Source: an uncultured Eubacteriales bacterium
GTDB taxonomy: Bacteria > Bacillota > Clostridia > Christensenellales > CAG-917
DNA length: 23,073 nucleotides
NCBI GenBank assembly: GCA_900547975.1
Contig: URIX01000029.1
Coordinates: 1 to 23,073 of the forward strand
Direction: 5' to 3'
In this document: positions 7,666 through 16,238 of the stretch, one piece after another
Numbering within the stretch: the stretch's first letter is position 1
Layout of the letters: the number at the start of each line of letters is the position of its first letter
Made by a program: the position numbers and the translations under genes
Notes under the pieces: model-generated
The model's database searches: none
The model's input: only the letters and a program-made list of their open reading frames with translations
What the model was told of the DNA's origin: nothing

Positions 7666-7690
7666 TGCTACATAAGGGTTAGGAGGCAGT

Positions 7691-8701
7691 ATGAAAAAAT
7701 TTAACGTTGCCGTTGTCGGCGCAACGGGTATGGTGGGCGGAAAGTTTCTCGAAGTTCTCGAAGAAAGGAATCTTCCCGTCGAAAACTACTATCTTTTCGC
7801 GTCCGCAAAAAGCGCAGGCAAGAAAATTGACTTTGCGGGAAAAGAACACACCGTCATCGAATTGACGAGCCGGAACGTGAGCGCACTCGACGGGAAAATC
7901 GATTTTGCGCTGTTTTCGGCAGGCGCGGGCGTATCGAAAGAATTTGCGCCGTTATTTGTGAAAGCGGGCGCAATCGTCGTTGACAACTCGTCGCAATGGC
8001 GTATGTACGACGACGTACCTTTGGTCGTTCCCGAAGTCAATCCCGAAGACGTGAAGTGGAACAAAGGCATAATCGCAAACCCCAACTGTTCCACGATTCA
8101 GGCAGTCGTCGCGCTAAAGCCGCTCAAAGACAGATTCGGCATAAAAAGAATCGTTTATTCGACATATCAAGCCGTATCGGGCGCGGGCGTTGCGGGCTTT
8201 AACGACTTAAAAGACGGAATAAACGGCGTGCCGCCCAAGAAATTCCCTCGCCCCATAGCGTTCAATATGCTTCCGCACATCGATGTGTTTATGGACGACG
8301 GATACACCAAAGAGGAATGGAAAATGATTGTCGAAACGAGGAAAATTCTGCACGATTCGTCATTGCGCGTAACTGCGACAACCGTACGCGTTCCGGTGTT
8401 CTACGGTCATAGTGAGTCGATAAACGTCGAGTTCGTGCAAAAATGCACTCGTGAAGACGTCGTAAACGCGCTTGAAAACTTCGAGGGAATCGTGGTTATG
8501 GACGACACGAAACACAACGTCTATCCCACCCCTCTCGACGCCGAAAATCGAGACGAAGTGTTCGTGGGAAGAATCCGCCTCGACGACAGCGTGGAAAGCG
8601 GCGCAAACCTTTGGGTGGTTGCCGACAACATAAGAAAAGGAGCGGCAACCAACGCCGTTCAGATTGTGGAATTGCTCATAAAAAACGCTATGGAGGCATA
8701 A
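7691..8701 (+). CDS. asd: Aspartate-semialdehyde dehydrogenase
   Basis: NADPH-dependent reduction of L-aspartyl-4-phosphate to aspartate semialdehyde, the branch point to lysine, diaminopimelate, threonine and methionine. The 336-residue protein has the nucleotide-binding GATGMVGG (10-17), the catalytic cysteine in NPNCSTIQ (C133), QAVSGAG (160-166) and the RVPVFYGHSE segment with the active-site histidine (about H240). Length is typical. An AGGAGG ribosome site precedes the ATG. It is followed eight bases later by dapA, with which it forms an operon; together they feed both cell-wall diaminopimelate and, in sporulating cells, dipicolinate via dpaAB encoded later in the window. Confidence 0.97.
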   Translation: MKKFNVAVVGATGMVGGKFLEVLEERNLPVENYYLFASAKSAGKKIDFAGKEHTVIELTSRNVSALDGKIDFALFSAGAGVSKEFAPLFVKAGAIVVDNSSQWRMYDDVPLVVPEVNPEDVKWNKGIIANPNCSTIQAVVALKPLKDRFGIKRIVYSTYQAVSGAGVAGFNDLKDGINGVPPKKFPRPIAFNMLPHIDVFMDDGYTKEEWKMIVETRKILHDSSLRVTATTVRVPVFYGHSESINVEFVQKCTREDVVNALENFEGIVVMDDTKHNVYPTPLDAENRDEVFVGRIRLDDSVESGANLWVVADNIRKGAATNAVQIVELLIKNAMEA

Positions 8702-8709
8702 CGAAATAA

Positions 8710-9573
8710 ATGATTTTCAGAGGCACAGCCACCGCGCTCATCACCCCTTTCACAGAAGATGACAAAGTGGACGTGAAGGCTCTTTGCGAAATCGTGGAAC
8801 GACAAATCGCAAGCGGCGTGGACGCTCTCGTCGCGCTCGGCACTACGGGCGAACCTGCAACGCTGTCCGAAGAAGAAAAGAAGCAAGTGGTCGAAGTTTG
8901 CATAAAGCAGACGCGAGGTCGAGTTCCCGTCATAGTCGGCGCAGGCTCGAACAGCACGCGCCACGCAATCGAAACTTGCCGTATGGCGCAAGATCTCGGC
9001 GCGGACGGACTTTTGGTCGTCACGCCGTACTACAACAAATGCACGCAAGAAGGGCTTGTCGAACATTACGGCGCAATCGCAGATTCGACGAGCCTTCCTA
9101 TTATATGCTACAACGTATCCTCGCGAACGGGCGTGAATATGCTTCCCGAAACCTTTGCGAGAATCGCAATGCGAAAAAACGTCGTAGGCATAAAAGAAGC
9201 AAGCGGCAATATGGAACAAATCGAAAAATGCCTTGCCCTATGCCCCGACAAAGTGATAAGCGGCGACGACGCGCTCACCTTGCCTATTATGGCAATGGGG
9301 GGCTTAGGCGTAATCAGCGTTGCAAGCAACGTATGTCCCAAATATGTCAGCGATATGACGCACTATGCCCTTGACGGTGAGTGGGAAAGGGCGCGAAAAA
9401 TGCAACTTGCCCTGCTACCGTTGATATCCGCGCTGTTTTGCGAAGTGAATCCCATTCCGATAAAAAAGGCGATGGAAATCAAAGGTTATTGCACCTCGAA
9501 GTTGCGACTTCCCCTCACCTCTCTCACGCAAAGCAACGCCGAAAAACTCGCAAAAATCCTCGCCGACTTTTGA
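8710..9573 (+). CDS. dapA: 4-hydroxy-tetrahydrodipicolinate synthase
   Basis: Class I aldolase-fold enzyme condensing pyruvate with aspartate semialdehyde; 287 residues, a usual length. The Schiff-base lysine is K162 in GIKEASGN, the pyruvate-binding GTTGE is at 44-48, the catalytic tyrosines are in TPYYNK (about 107-108) and CYNVSSRTG (Y134). The last motif reads SS where many homologues have PG or PS. The ATG at 8710 has its best ribosome site (GGAGG, 8692-8696) inside the end of asd with a long 13-base spacer, so translation is probably coupled to asd. Its product is used for diaminopimelate and is the direct precursor oxidised by DpaAB. Confidence 0.97.
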   Translation: MIFRGTATALITPFTEDDKVDVKALCEIVERQIASGVDALVALGTTGEPATLSEEEKKQVVEVCIKQTRGRVPVIVGAGSNSTRHAIETCRMAQDLGADGLLVVTPYYNKCTQEGLVEHYGAIADSTSLPIICYNVSSRTGVNMLPETFARIAMRKNVVGIKEASGNMEQIEKCLALCPDKVISGDDALTLPIMAMGGLGVISVASNVCPKYVSDMTHYALDGEWERARKMQLALLPLISALFCEVNPIPIKKAMEIKGYCTSKLRLPLTSLTQSNAEKLAKILADF

Positions 9574-9678
9574 GAAAAACGGCATAAAGCGCATCGAAAA
9601 AGCACAAAAATATACGAAAAAATCGCATAAAAAAGCATATAAAAAACGGATTTGTATGTAAATTATCTATGAGTATAG

Positions 9679-9709
9679 AAAAAGACGACTGCGCCGCAGT
9701 CGTCTTTTT
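9679..9709. terminator. Bidirectional terminator between dapA and the LRR lipoprotein gene
   Basis: Strong inverted repeat AAAAAGACGACTGCG (9679-9693) and its complement (9695-9709), with A and T runs at the outer ends, so it works in both directions for two convergent genes. Confidence 0.9.
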
Positions 9710-9726
9710 GTATAGCAAGTTTCAAA

Positions 9727-12700
9727 TTACGCTTTTTGCGAGGGTTTCGTCTCAAGGTTCGGACATCCGTCAAATGCGCCCGTTCCGATTACATCAACCG
9801 TCGTCACACCCGTGATTGCCGTGAGGTTTGCGCAGTTCTTGAATGCTTGGCTCGCAATGACTTTAATGCTTGACGGAAGCGTGACGGTCTTCAAATATCC
9901 GCAACTCTCGAATGCAGACGCGTTGATTTCTTTAAGAGCAGTGTTCTTGCTCAAATCGATCGCGGTAAGTCCGCTCTTTTCAAATGCGTTTGCGCCGATA
10001 TAGTCGAGTTTCGTCGCCTTTGACAAATCGATGTTTTTAAGTTTTTCCGTGCCGCTGAACGCATTTGTGCCGATGTAAGTCACTTTGTCGTTGACGTACT
10101 TTACAACTTTGAACATAACGTTGCTCTTTGACGAATACACGTTGATTTCCGCATTCGTGACCGTCGGATTGTTTTGTATCGTGTCGGGCAGGAACAATTC
10201 GCCCGCGAACGTGATTCCGTCTTTAACGCCGATGACGTTGAACACCTTTCTCGGCGAAGCGGGATTCTCTTCGGTGGCTTTGGTTGCTTCGACGATATAT
10301 TGCGCGCCGATTGCAATCATATTCTGAACTGCCTCGATACCGTCGAGATTTGCCACGACTGCGTTGTAAACGATTTCGTTTTCGGTTTTAGAAACGATTG
10401 TCGTTTCAAAGTTGGATTCCGTGAGGTTTGCAAATGCAATGTCCGTTTTTTGCGCCGTATACACGTTTTCGAGCGCAGTGCAGTTTGCAAACGCTCTGTC
10501 GCGGATAGTTTCGATGTTTGCGGCAAGATAGACCGCTTTTAGTTTCTTGAAGTTTTCAAACGCGCCGCTTGCGATTTCGGTCACGATATAAACGCTTCCG
10601 TCCGTATCCGTCCACGTTGTCGGAAGAACGATTGTTTCTGCGTTTTGCGCCCTGCAGCCCGTGATACTTGCCTTGCCTGCGTACGTCGTTTCGCCTATCT
10701 TGATTTCTTTTTGATCGACGTAGCCGTATTCAAACAAACTTGCGTCCGCTTCGAGAACGACCGAGTAGACGAGTGTAACCGATTGCATACCCGACAAAAC
10801 GTTGTCACCCGAATAACGGACTTCCAAGCTCTTGATGCCGAGCGTCGAGGTGTCGGGATTGTCGAATCGGAATCCTGCGTTTGCGGATATGGTTCTGACG
10901 ATTACGCTGCCGTCCTGACCGATGAGGCGCACATTGAAACTATCGAGTGCGTCTGAAACGTCGGTGTTGAGCGCAACGGAAATCGCGCCGTCTTGCACAA
11001 TCCCTTTAATCTTGGATTCTTCCACTCTGTATGAGAACTTAAATTTGTAAGTGCCGAGTCCGTAAAAATCTACGGTGACGGTTGCCTCTTGCGTTTCGTT
11101 CGTAACCTTGCTTGTGTCGAAATTCTCTATTTTGGAAATATCGAGAGTGTGCTTCTTGCCGTTGATATCGGTGTACACAAACTTGTATTCGCCGCCCTCG
11201 AACGACGTGTAGAACAGCGACGTTGCGGACGTGTCGTCCTTGTCTTGCCCCTCGAATCCCGTGAGATAGTAGTCGCTCTCGCCTTTGGCGTTGATTGTCG
11301 GGACTTCGCCGCTTTCGTAGAAGGACGGATTGCCCTTGATTGCGTTGCGCACGGTTGCGACATACAAGAACTCGTCGCCGTAGTTGACTTGGCAACCCTC
11401 ACCGTCGTTGTAGGTGAAAGTCACGACATACTTCGTCACGCCTTCTTCGTAGAGTTTTCCGAACTTGGGATGGTCTTTTGTCACTTCGACGACTTGCACG
11501 TCGTTCTTGACCATATCGAGATTTTCCTTGATGTCGATACCCGTGTTGTTGAGAACGACAAGACCTTTTGCGACAACGCCGTTATAGGACGTTCCGCCGC
11601 CGTAAGTCGTTTCGAACGCATTCTTGGAAGCGTCGGTTTTGAGAAGTTTGGTGGAAATAACATCGGTGTTGATGTAAACTTTGTCCACCTTTTCTTCAAC
11701 GAAGTTGCCCTTATTGAATCTGTAAAGTTGTGCCCACGCAAGTGTTGTTTCGTCGGTGGTTTCGATTTGACCGTTGTTTATCTTGTCGAGTCCTTCGAGA
11801 ACGGATTTTGTGAAATAGAACTTCGCGTCGTGAATTAGATTTCCGTTTTCGTCCGCAAACGCATTTTCCGCTACAAACGGTGCGCCGACAAGTTTGTTGC
11901 CGTTTTCATTGAACGCAACGCGCGTGAAGATTAGGCTCTCGATTGCGATTGCGCCGTTGAACGCATAGTTTTCGATTCTTTCTATGTTCGTGCCGAACTT
12001 CACGGTCTTGATTCTGTTCGCATAGAAGTTGAACGTTTCTTCGCCGATATATGTCACGTTGTCGGGAATATCGACGTTTGGCGTGTTGCCGTTGGAGTCC
12101 GCAAAATACTCAACAAGCATTCTCGATGTTCCGTTGTTCCCCTTCACGATGACAAATCCGTTGGGATTGTCGTCATTGTTTCTAATCCATTGCGTGGTCG
12201 TAAACGCGCGCTTGCCCACCGTCTTGATATTGTCGGCGGTCGTAAGCACGATGGTTGAAAGTTTGGAACAGCCGTTGAATGCGTACGGCGCGATATGCTC
12301 TATTATCATAGGCAACGAAGCCGACGTTGCTTCTTTGTCGATAAAGCGATAGTACACTTTGCCGATAACGATTGCTTTTGAGCTGCTATTATAGTTTCCG
12401 CTCGTCTTTTCGAGCATAGAAGTGCCGCTGAACGCACTTTCGCCGATATATGCGAGATTCGACGTCGCATTGACTTCTACCTTTGCAAAGTTTGCAAGGT
12501 TTGCGAATGCACCGTTCTCAATTCTTTGCACGCCGTCGCCGAGTTTGATTGATTCGAGTGCGGTTGCGTTTGCAAACGCGCCGCTTGCAATCGTCACGAC
12601 GCCTTGAAGTTGAGCGTTGAGCGCGTCGATTTCACTTTGCGAGAGGTCGGGACAATTTTCCGTCGTATAATACGTTGCGTTCGACAAATCGAGGCTTTTC

Positions 12701-14679
12701 GCCACGTCCGCTCTCACGCTGACGTTGCCGTTGCCGTCGTTGTATTTTTGACCGGCATACTTGTACAACACGTTGCCGAGCACGATGATTTGTTTGCCTT
12801 TGTGCGTTTCGAAATAGTTACTTTCGAATTCCGAACCGTAGAACACCTTTTCGCCCACGTTTTCGATTGCAAGCGTTTCACCAACCGTGATTTCTCTAAG
12901 GTGCGGCGCATATGCGAACGCCTGCGCGCCTATGGTTGTGAGGTTGACAGCATTCGTAAGGTCGAGTTTGGTCAACGCTTTGAGGTTCAAACAGGCTTCT
13001 TCGGAAATTTCGCTGACTTTGCGAGTTGCGCCGTCGTATACGAGTTCCGCGGGAATAATGAGTTCGCTCACCGACTCGTCCGCAATCTTGTCGATACGCA
13101 AAGAGCCGTCCGCTTTGACGGAAAGCCCGTTTTTGAACACGACTTCGCTGTAATATGCGCTGAGTCTTGCAAGGTTTTCTTGCTCGTTGTCGCTCGAATT
13201 GAACACCCACTTGACGTAGCCTTTCGTAGCCGTGCCGTCAACGCGCGTCATATTGACTTTGTTTTGGCATTGATAATCGCCGTAAACACCCTCTGCTTTG
13301 ACATACTCGCCGTTGCCTTTGACGAGTTTGTCTTTGAGGTCGGTGATTATGACGTAAACTTCTTTGGAGGGCGTAACCGCGATTTTTGCGACGCACTTGG
13401 AATAATCCGCGCCGTACTCGAATCCGCTGAACTCTATTCTCGTGAGTTTTTGGCTTTCGATGCCGAACGTGGAAGCCGCGCTTATCACGGTAAGTCCGTT
13501 TGCTTTTGCGATTTCGTCACTCTTAATTTCCACGTTGTTTACGCGTGCGTTTTTAATATCGCTTGCAAATTCGCCGCCCATCGTGTACAAGGTGAAAGAG
13601 TACACGCGCTTCGTCCAGCGAGCGATGAGCGTAATGTCGGAAGAACCGACGAGTTTTGCAAAGTTCCAGATGGTGTCGTTCTCGTCCCAAACGCCCTTGG
13701 TTGTGCCGTTGTCGAGATACCAGCCTGCAAAATAATAACCGTTGTATACGTTGAGAATATCGGTTGCCGGCGCAACCGCTCTTTCGAAATTGCGGCGGAC
13801 GGTTTGAGTTGCCTCGAAATCTTTGTTATCGCTCGGCGCAACCTTGCCGTCTTCCAAAGCCGCGTCCGAAGGAACTGCAAGCGCGAAAGTGACATTGACC
13901 GTGTCGTCCGTCCATGTTGTCGTGAAAGTTTTGCCGTTTAAAGAATCGTTTATGACGAGCGGGAAAGTCTTTGAAGTCGCGCTGTAAACTTTGTTGTTTA
14001 TCGACACGCTTTCAAGCGCTTTTGCGGGAAGATTGCCGTCCTTTTCGATTGTCATTCTGAAAGTATTTATAAATTCGTCCCACGTTTTGAACTCAACGCC
14101 TTCGAGCACGCTCGTGGTTGCGATACCGTCGTTTGACACCGAACAGTTGAAGTGCGCCGTCGCGCGTCTTTCGCCGTCCATAAGGTTGAAGTTGAGTTGA
14201 ACCTTGTTTACGGGTACGAGTTTGTCTTGAAGGTGAAGCGCGAAAGAGCCTTTGACGTATACGGGATTGTTTTCCTCGTCCTTGCCGAGTTCGACTTGAA
14301 CCTTTATCTGATGATGACCCGCTTTTTTGATATTCGCTTTATCCTCGTCCGTTTGAAGCATACTTTCCGAAAGGTTGCCGTGCATACCTTCGGTGATTGC
14401 TTGCGTTTGAGTGTTGAGATAAACGACGTAATATTCGACGTCAGAAATGTCGAACTCGTCCGTAAACATACTGTAAAACACCGACGTCGCGCCCTTGGGG
14501 AACGCAAATCTAAGTTGCGCCGTCAACGGACCGTCGTCGTTGTCGTCTATGATGTCGGGGGGATTTATTTCGCCGGGCAATTTTCCGGCGTCTTGCGAGC
14601 CTTTGTTGCACGCAACCATACCGATCGTCAAAATTGCAAGAAGCAAAACGATGAATAACAAACTGACTTTCTTTCTCAT
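9727..14679 (-). CDS. Giant BspA-type leucine-rich-repeat surface lipoprotein
   Basis: A 1650-residue exported protein. The frame extends upstream, but the signal peptide MRKKVSLLFIVLLL with lipobox GMVAC (cysteine 24) and an AAGGTG ribosome site fix the start at 14679. The mature part is anchored to the membrane by lipid; no LPxTG or S-layer anchor is seen. An InlB-type repeat is readable around residues 305-365 (NGYYFAGWYLDNG ... LIARW). LRR_5/BspA repeats (I..GAFANC.NL..I.LP....I) occur in a first array at about 550-920 and a second at about 1430-1650, separated by a region rich in beta-strand with no repeat recognised. The protein ends directly after the last repeat. Such proteins usually mediate surface adhesion or binding; the ligand is unknown. 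Monocistronic, flanked by terminators on both sides. Confidence 0.9.
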   Translation of the reverse strand: MRKKVSLLFIVLLLAILTIGMVACNKGSQDAGKLPGEINPPDIIDDNDDGPLTAQLRFAFPKGATSVFYSMFTDEFDISDVEYYVVYLNTQTQAITEGMHGNLSESMLQTDEDKANIKKAGHHQIKVQVELGKDEENNPVYVKGSFALHLQDKLVPVNKVQLNFNLMDGERRATAHFNCSVSNDGIATTSVLEGVEFKTWDEFINTFRMTIEKDGNLPAKALESVSINNKVYSATSKTFPLVINDSLNGKTFTTTWTDDTVNVTFALAVPSDAALEDGKVAPSDNKDFEATQTVRRNFERAVAPATDILNVYNGYYFAGWYLDNGTTKGVWDENDTIWNFAKLVGSSDITLIARWTKRVYSFTLYTMGGEFASDIKNARVNNVEIKSDEIAKANGLTVISAASTFGIESQKLTRIEFSGFEYGADYSKCVAKIAVTPSKEVYVIITDLKDKLVKGNGEYVKAEGVYGDYQCQNKVNMTRVDGTATKGYVKWVFNSSDNEQENLARLSAYYSEVVFKNGLSVKADGSLRIDKIADESVSELIIPAELVYDGATRKVSEISEEACLNLKALTKLDLTNAVNLTTIGAQAFAYAPHLREITVGETLAIENVGEKVFYGSEFESNYFETHKGKQIIVLGNVLYKYAGQKYNDGNGNVSVRADVAKSLDLSNATYYTTENCPDLSQSEIDALNAQLQGVVTIASGAFANATALESIKLGDGVQRIENGAFANLANFAKVEVNATSNLAYIGESAFSGTSMLEKTSGNYNSSSKAIVIGKVYYRFIDKEATSASLPMIIEHIAPYAFNGCSKLSTIVLTTADNIKTVGKRAFTTTQWIRNNDDNPNGFVIVKGNNGTSRMLVEYFADSNGNTPNVDIPDNVTYIGEETFNFYANRIKTVKFGTNIERIENYAFNGAIAIESLIFTRVAFNENGNKLVGAPFVAENAFADENGNLIHDAKFYFTKSVLEGLDKINNGQIETTDETTLAWAQLYRFNKGNFVEEKVDKVYINTDVISTKLLKTDASKNAFETTYGGGTSYNGVVAKGLVVLNNTGIDIKENLDMVKNDVQVVEVTKDHPKFGKLYEEGVTKYVVTFTYNDGEGCQVNYGDEFLYVATVRNAIKGNPSFYESGEVPTINAKGESDYYLTGFEGQDKDDTSATSLFYTSFEGGEYKFVYTDINGKKHTLDISKIENFDTSKVTNETQEATVTVDFYGLGTYKFKFSYRVEESKIKGIVQDGAISVALNTDVSDALDSFNVRLIGQDGSVIVRTISANAGFRFDNPDTSTLGIKSLEVRYSGDNVLSGMQSVTLVYSVVLEADASLFEYGYVDQKEIKIGETTYAGKASITGCRAQNAETIVLPTTWTDTDGSVYIVTEIASGAFENFKKLKAVYLAANIETIRDRAFANCTALENVYTAQKTDIAFANLTESNFETTIVSKTENEIVYNAVVANLDGIEAVQNMIAIGAQYIVEATKATEENPASPRKVFNVIGVKDGITFAGELFLPDTIQNNPTVTNAEINVYSSKSNVMFKVVKYVNDKVTYIGTNAFSGTEKLKNIDLSKATKLDYIGANAFEKSGLTAIDLSKNTALKEINASAFESCGYLKTVTLPSSIKVIASQAFKNCANLTAITGVTTVDVIGTGAFDGCPNLETKPSQKA

Positions 14680-14738
14680 AACTTTCACCTTACACGTGTG
14701 CGCACTCTTGCGCGCATAAATATAGGAATACAAATATA

Positions 14739-14767
14739 ATACTACAATATTGCGACAAAATTGTCAA
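14739..14767 (-). promoter_or_regulatory. Promoter of the LRR lipoprotein gene
   Basis: Minus strand perfect TTGACA (14762-14767), 17 bases, TAGTAT (14739-14744). Transcript start near 14732 gives a leader of about 50 bases that contains a short GC-rich hairpin (TGCGC...GCGCA). Confidence 0.65.
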
Positions 14768-14798
14768 CATCAAATAGTTTTTGCGTCCCCCATCATAC

Positions 14799-14825
14799 AA
14801 AAAACCGCCTTTTCAGACGGTTTTT
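14799..14825 (-). terminator. Terminator of the PlsC-like gene
   Basis: Minus strand hairpin AAAAACCGTC (14825-14816), loop, GGCGGTTTTT (14809-14800), with one G-U pair and a terminal T run, 27 bases after the acyltransferase stop and just upstream of the LRR gene's promoter. Confidence 0.8.
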
Positions 14826-14851
14826 CGACGAAAATATTTTTTGCTGTTCTC

Positions 14852-16183
14852 TCACTTTTTGCTCTTTTTGTACGCTTCCTCTATGCAAAGCGCGTACTTC
14901 GTCGCGGCAAGCACTTTGTCGAACATAAATCTGTAAACGTGCTTGTCGTCGTACATATCCACCGCCGTTCCCGGCAAGTTTGCCACCGTATCGCATCTCG
15001 ACACGGCAAATTCGATGTGCTTGAATTCGTCCTCGACGGGTTCCGTTCCGAGCGCGTCGTCAAAGTCGAGCGTCATATTGTTGACCCCGTATTTCGATTT
15101 TACGCCGACGGGACATTCAAGCCAGTCGGTATCGAAGCAAAGTTTGTCTTTATCGAGGGTCAAAACGCCGTTTGCGACAAACCTATACCCGTTGTTAGCC
15201 TCGTTTTCCACAAACAGATTGACCGTGTTAGATAAACGAAAATCGCCGTTTTCCACTTCTTTAGCAACGAGTTCGCGCTGCATATCGTACCATAGGTCTA
15301 TACGCTCGGGACACACGCTGTCGCCTTGCGGAACGAGACGTCCGTCAAAGCCGTATATCACGTCGTTCCCGCACTTTTTGCAGACGAGATGGCTGTCTTG
15401 CGAGGTCATTTCAAACTCGCTTCCGCACTTTGGACAACGATACAAAAGTCTGTCCAACCCTTCGGCGTAACGTCTGCCTTTGAACACGATTCCGTTGTCT
15501 ATCTGCCACTTATGCTCGTTTTGATAGAGCGCTAAGCACACTCTGTCGTAAATCTCGTCTTTCGAGAGTTTTTTTGCATCGTCGGCGGTGAAAAGCATAT
15601 CGCAGTTGGTGATGACTTTGCCGCGCCTTACGAAGCGAAGATTGTACGCCCATTTGGGGCGAGCGAGGCTTGCGCCCTGCATTTTTATCACGCCGACGGG
15701 ATAGCCGAGCCACTGAACGAGCCTTGCTATGGACGGCGCAATCGGCCCCGTCACGCCGTTTGCCGAAACTTTGCCTTCGGGGCAAATCAATACACTAATG
15801 CCTGCGTCGAGATACTTTTTGATGTTCTTTATGCACGCAAAATCCGCAAAATATTGCTTTTTGGTGATTGCGTGATACGAGCCGAGCAATTTTGCGAAAA
15901 TCGGCATCGAGTACATCATATTTTCCGCAACCACGAAGTTGAGAGGCGCGCCGTACATCGCCGACGAAAAGTGAATAAAATCGTATGCGGACAAATGGTT
16001 GCACACAATCAACATCGCGCCGTTTTTCTTTTGACGTTTGAACGCTTCGCTTTTTCTGCAAACGCCGTGCAAAATCGGGCGGATAAGTCTGCACAACCCC
16101 AAAAAGAAACGGCAATACGCCTTAGAGAAAGGCACGCCGTTCTTGTCGGATTTTTGACTTTTTTTCACTTCGTTTTCGCTCAT
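14852..16183 (-). CDS. PlsC-like 1-acylglycerol-3-phosphate acyltransferase with zinc ribbon
   Basis: The 443-residue protein begins with a lysophosphatidate acyltransferase domain: catalytic NHxxxxD as NHLSAYD (62-68) and the substrate-binding CPEGKVS (134-140), where many PlsC proteins have PEGTRS. The domain would acylate lysophosphatidic acid at the membrane to give phosphatidic acid. A four-cysteine zinc ribbon follows (CPKC at 250-253, CKKC at 268-271), then about 170 residues of unrecognised C-terminal domain. A plain PlsC is about 200-250 residues, so roughly half of this protein is extra. I place the start at 16183 (MSENEVKK) because the 23 residues upstream are poorly conserved-looking and overlap the promoter. 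There is no Shine-Dalgarno; a -10 box TATAAG ends six bases before the ATG. Confidence 0.85.
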   Translation of the reverse strand: MSENEVKKSQKSDKNGVPFSKAYCRFFLGLCRLIRPILHGVCRKSEAFKRQKKNGAMLIVCNHLSAYDFIHFSSAMYGAPLNFVVAENMMYSMPIFAKLLGSYHAITKKQYFADFACIKNIKKYLDAGISVLICPEGKVSANGVTGPIAPSIARLVQWLGYPVGVIKMQGASLARPKWAYNLRFVRRGKVITNCDMLFTADDAKKLSKDEIYDRVCLALYQNEHKWQIDNGIVFKGRRYAEGLDRLLYRCPKCGSEFEMTSQDSHLVCKKCGNDVIYGFDGRLVPQGDSVCPERIDLWYDMQRELVAKEVENGDFRLSNTVNLFVENEANNGYRFVANGVLTLDKDKLCFDTDWLECPVGVKSKYGVNNMTLDFDDALGTEPVEDEFKHIEFAVSRCDTVANLPGTAVDMYDDKHVYRFMFDKVLAATKYALCIEEAYKKSKK

Positions 16184-16189
16184 ACTTAA

Positions 16190-16218
16190 CTTATACCAAA
16201 ACATATTTGAAAAGTCAA
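16190..16218 (-). promoter_or_regulatory. Promoter of the PlsC-like gene, apparently leaderless
   Basis: Minus strand TTGACT (16213-16218), exactly 17 bases, TATAAG (16190-16195), then six bases to the ATG at 16183. The geometry is the same as at the fumarase operon and puts the expected transcript start on the start codon. Confidence 0.7.
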
Positions 16219-16238
16219 GTAAAGATGTCTTTGCAACG

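Noticed and set aside
7490..7690. Lysine riboswitch upstream of asd
   Set aside because: The promoter leaves a leader of only about 19 bases before the asd ATG, too short for the lysine riboswitch.
12604..13941. 445-codon plus-strand open frame opposite the LRR lipoprotein gene
   Set aside because: Antisense shadow of the repetitive LRR coding region; no start signals and no protein-family pattern, while the minus strand has a signal peptide, promoter and terminator.
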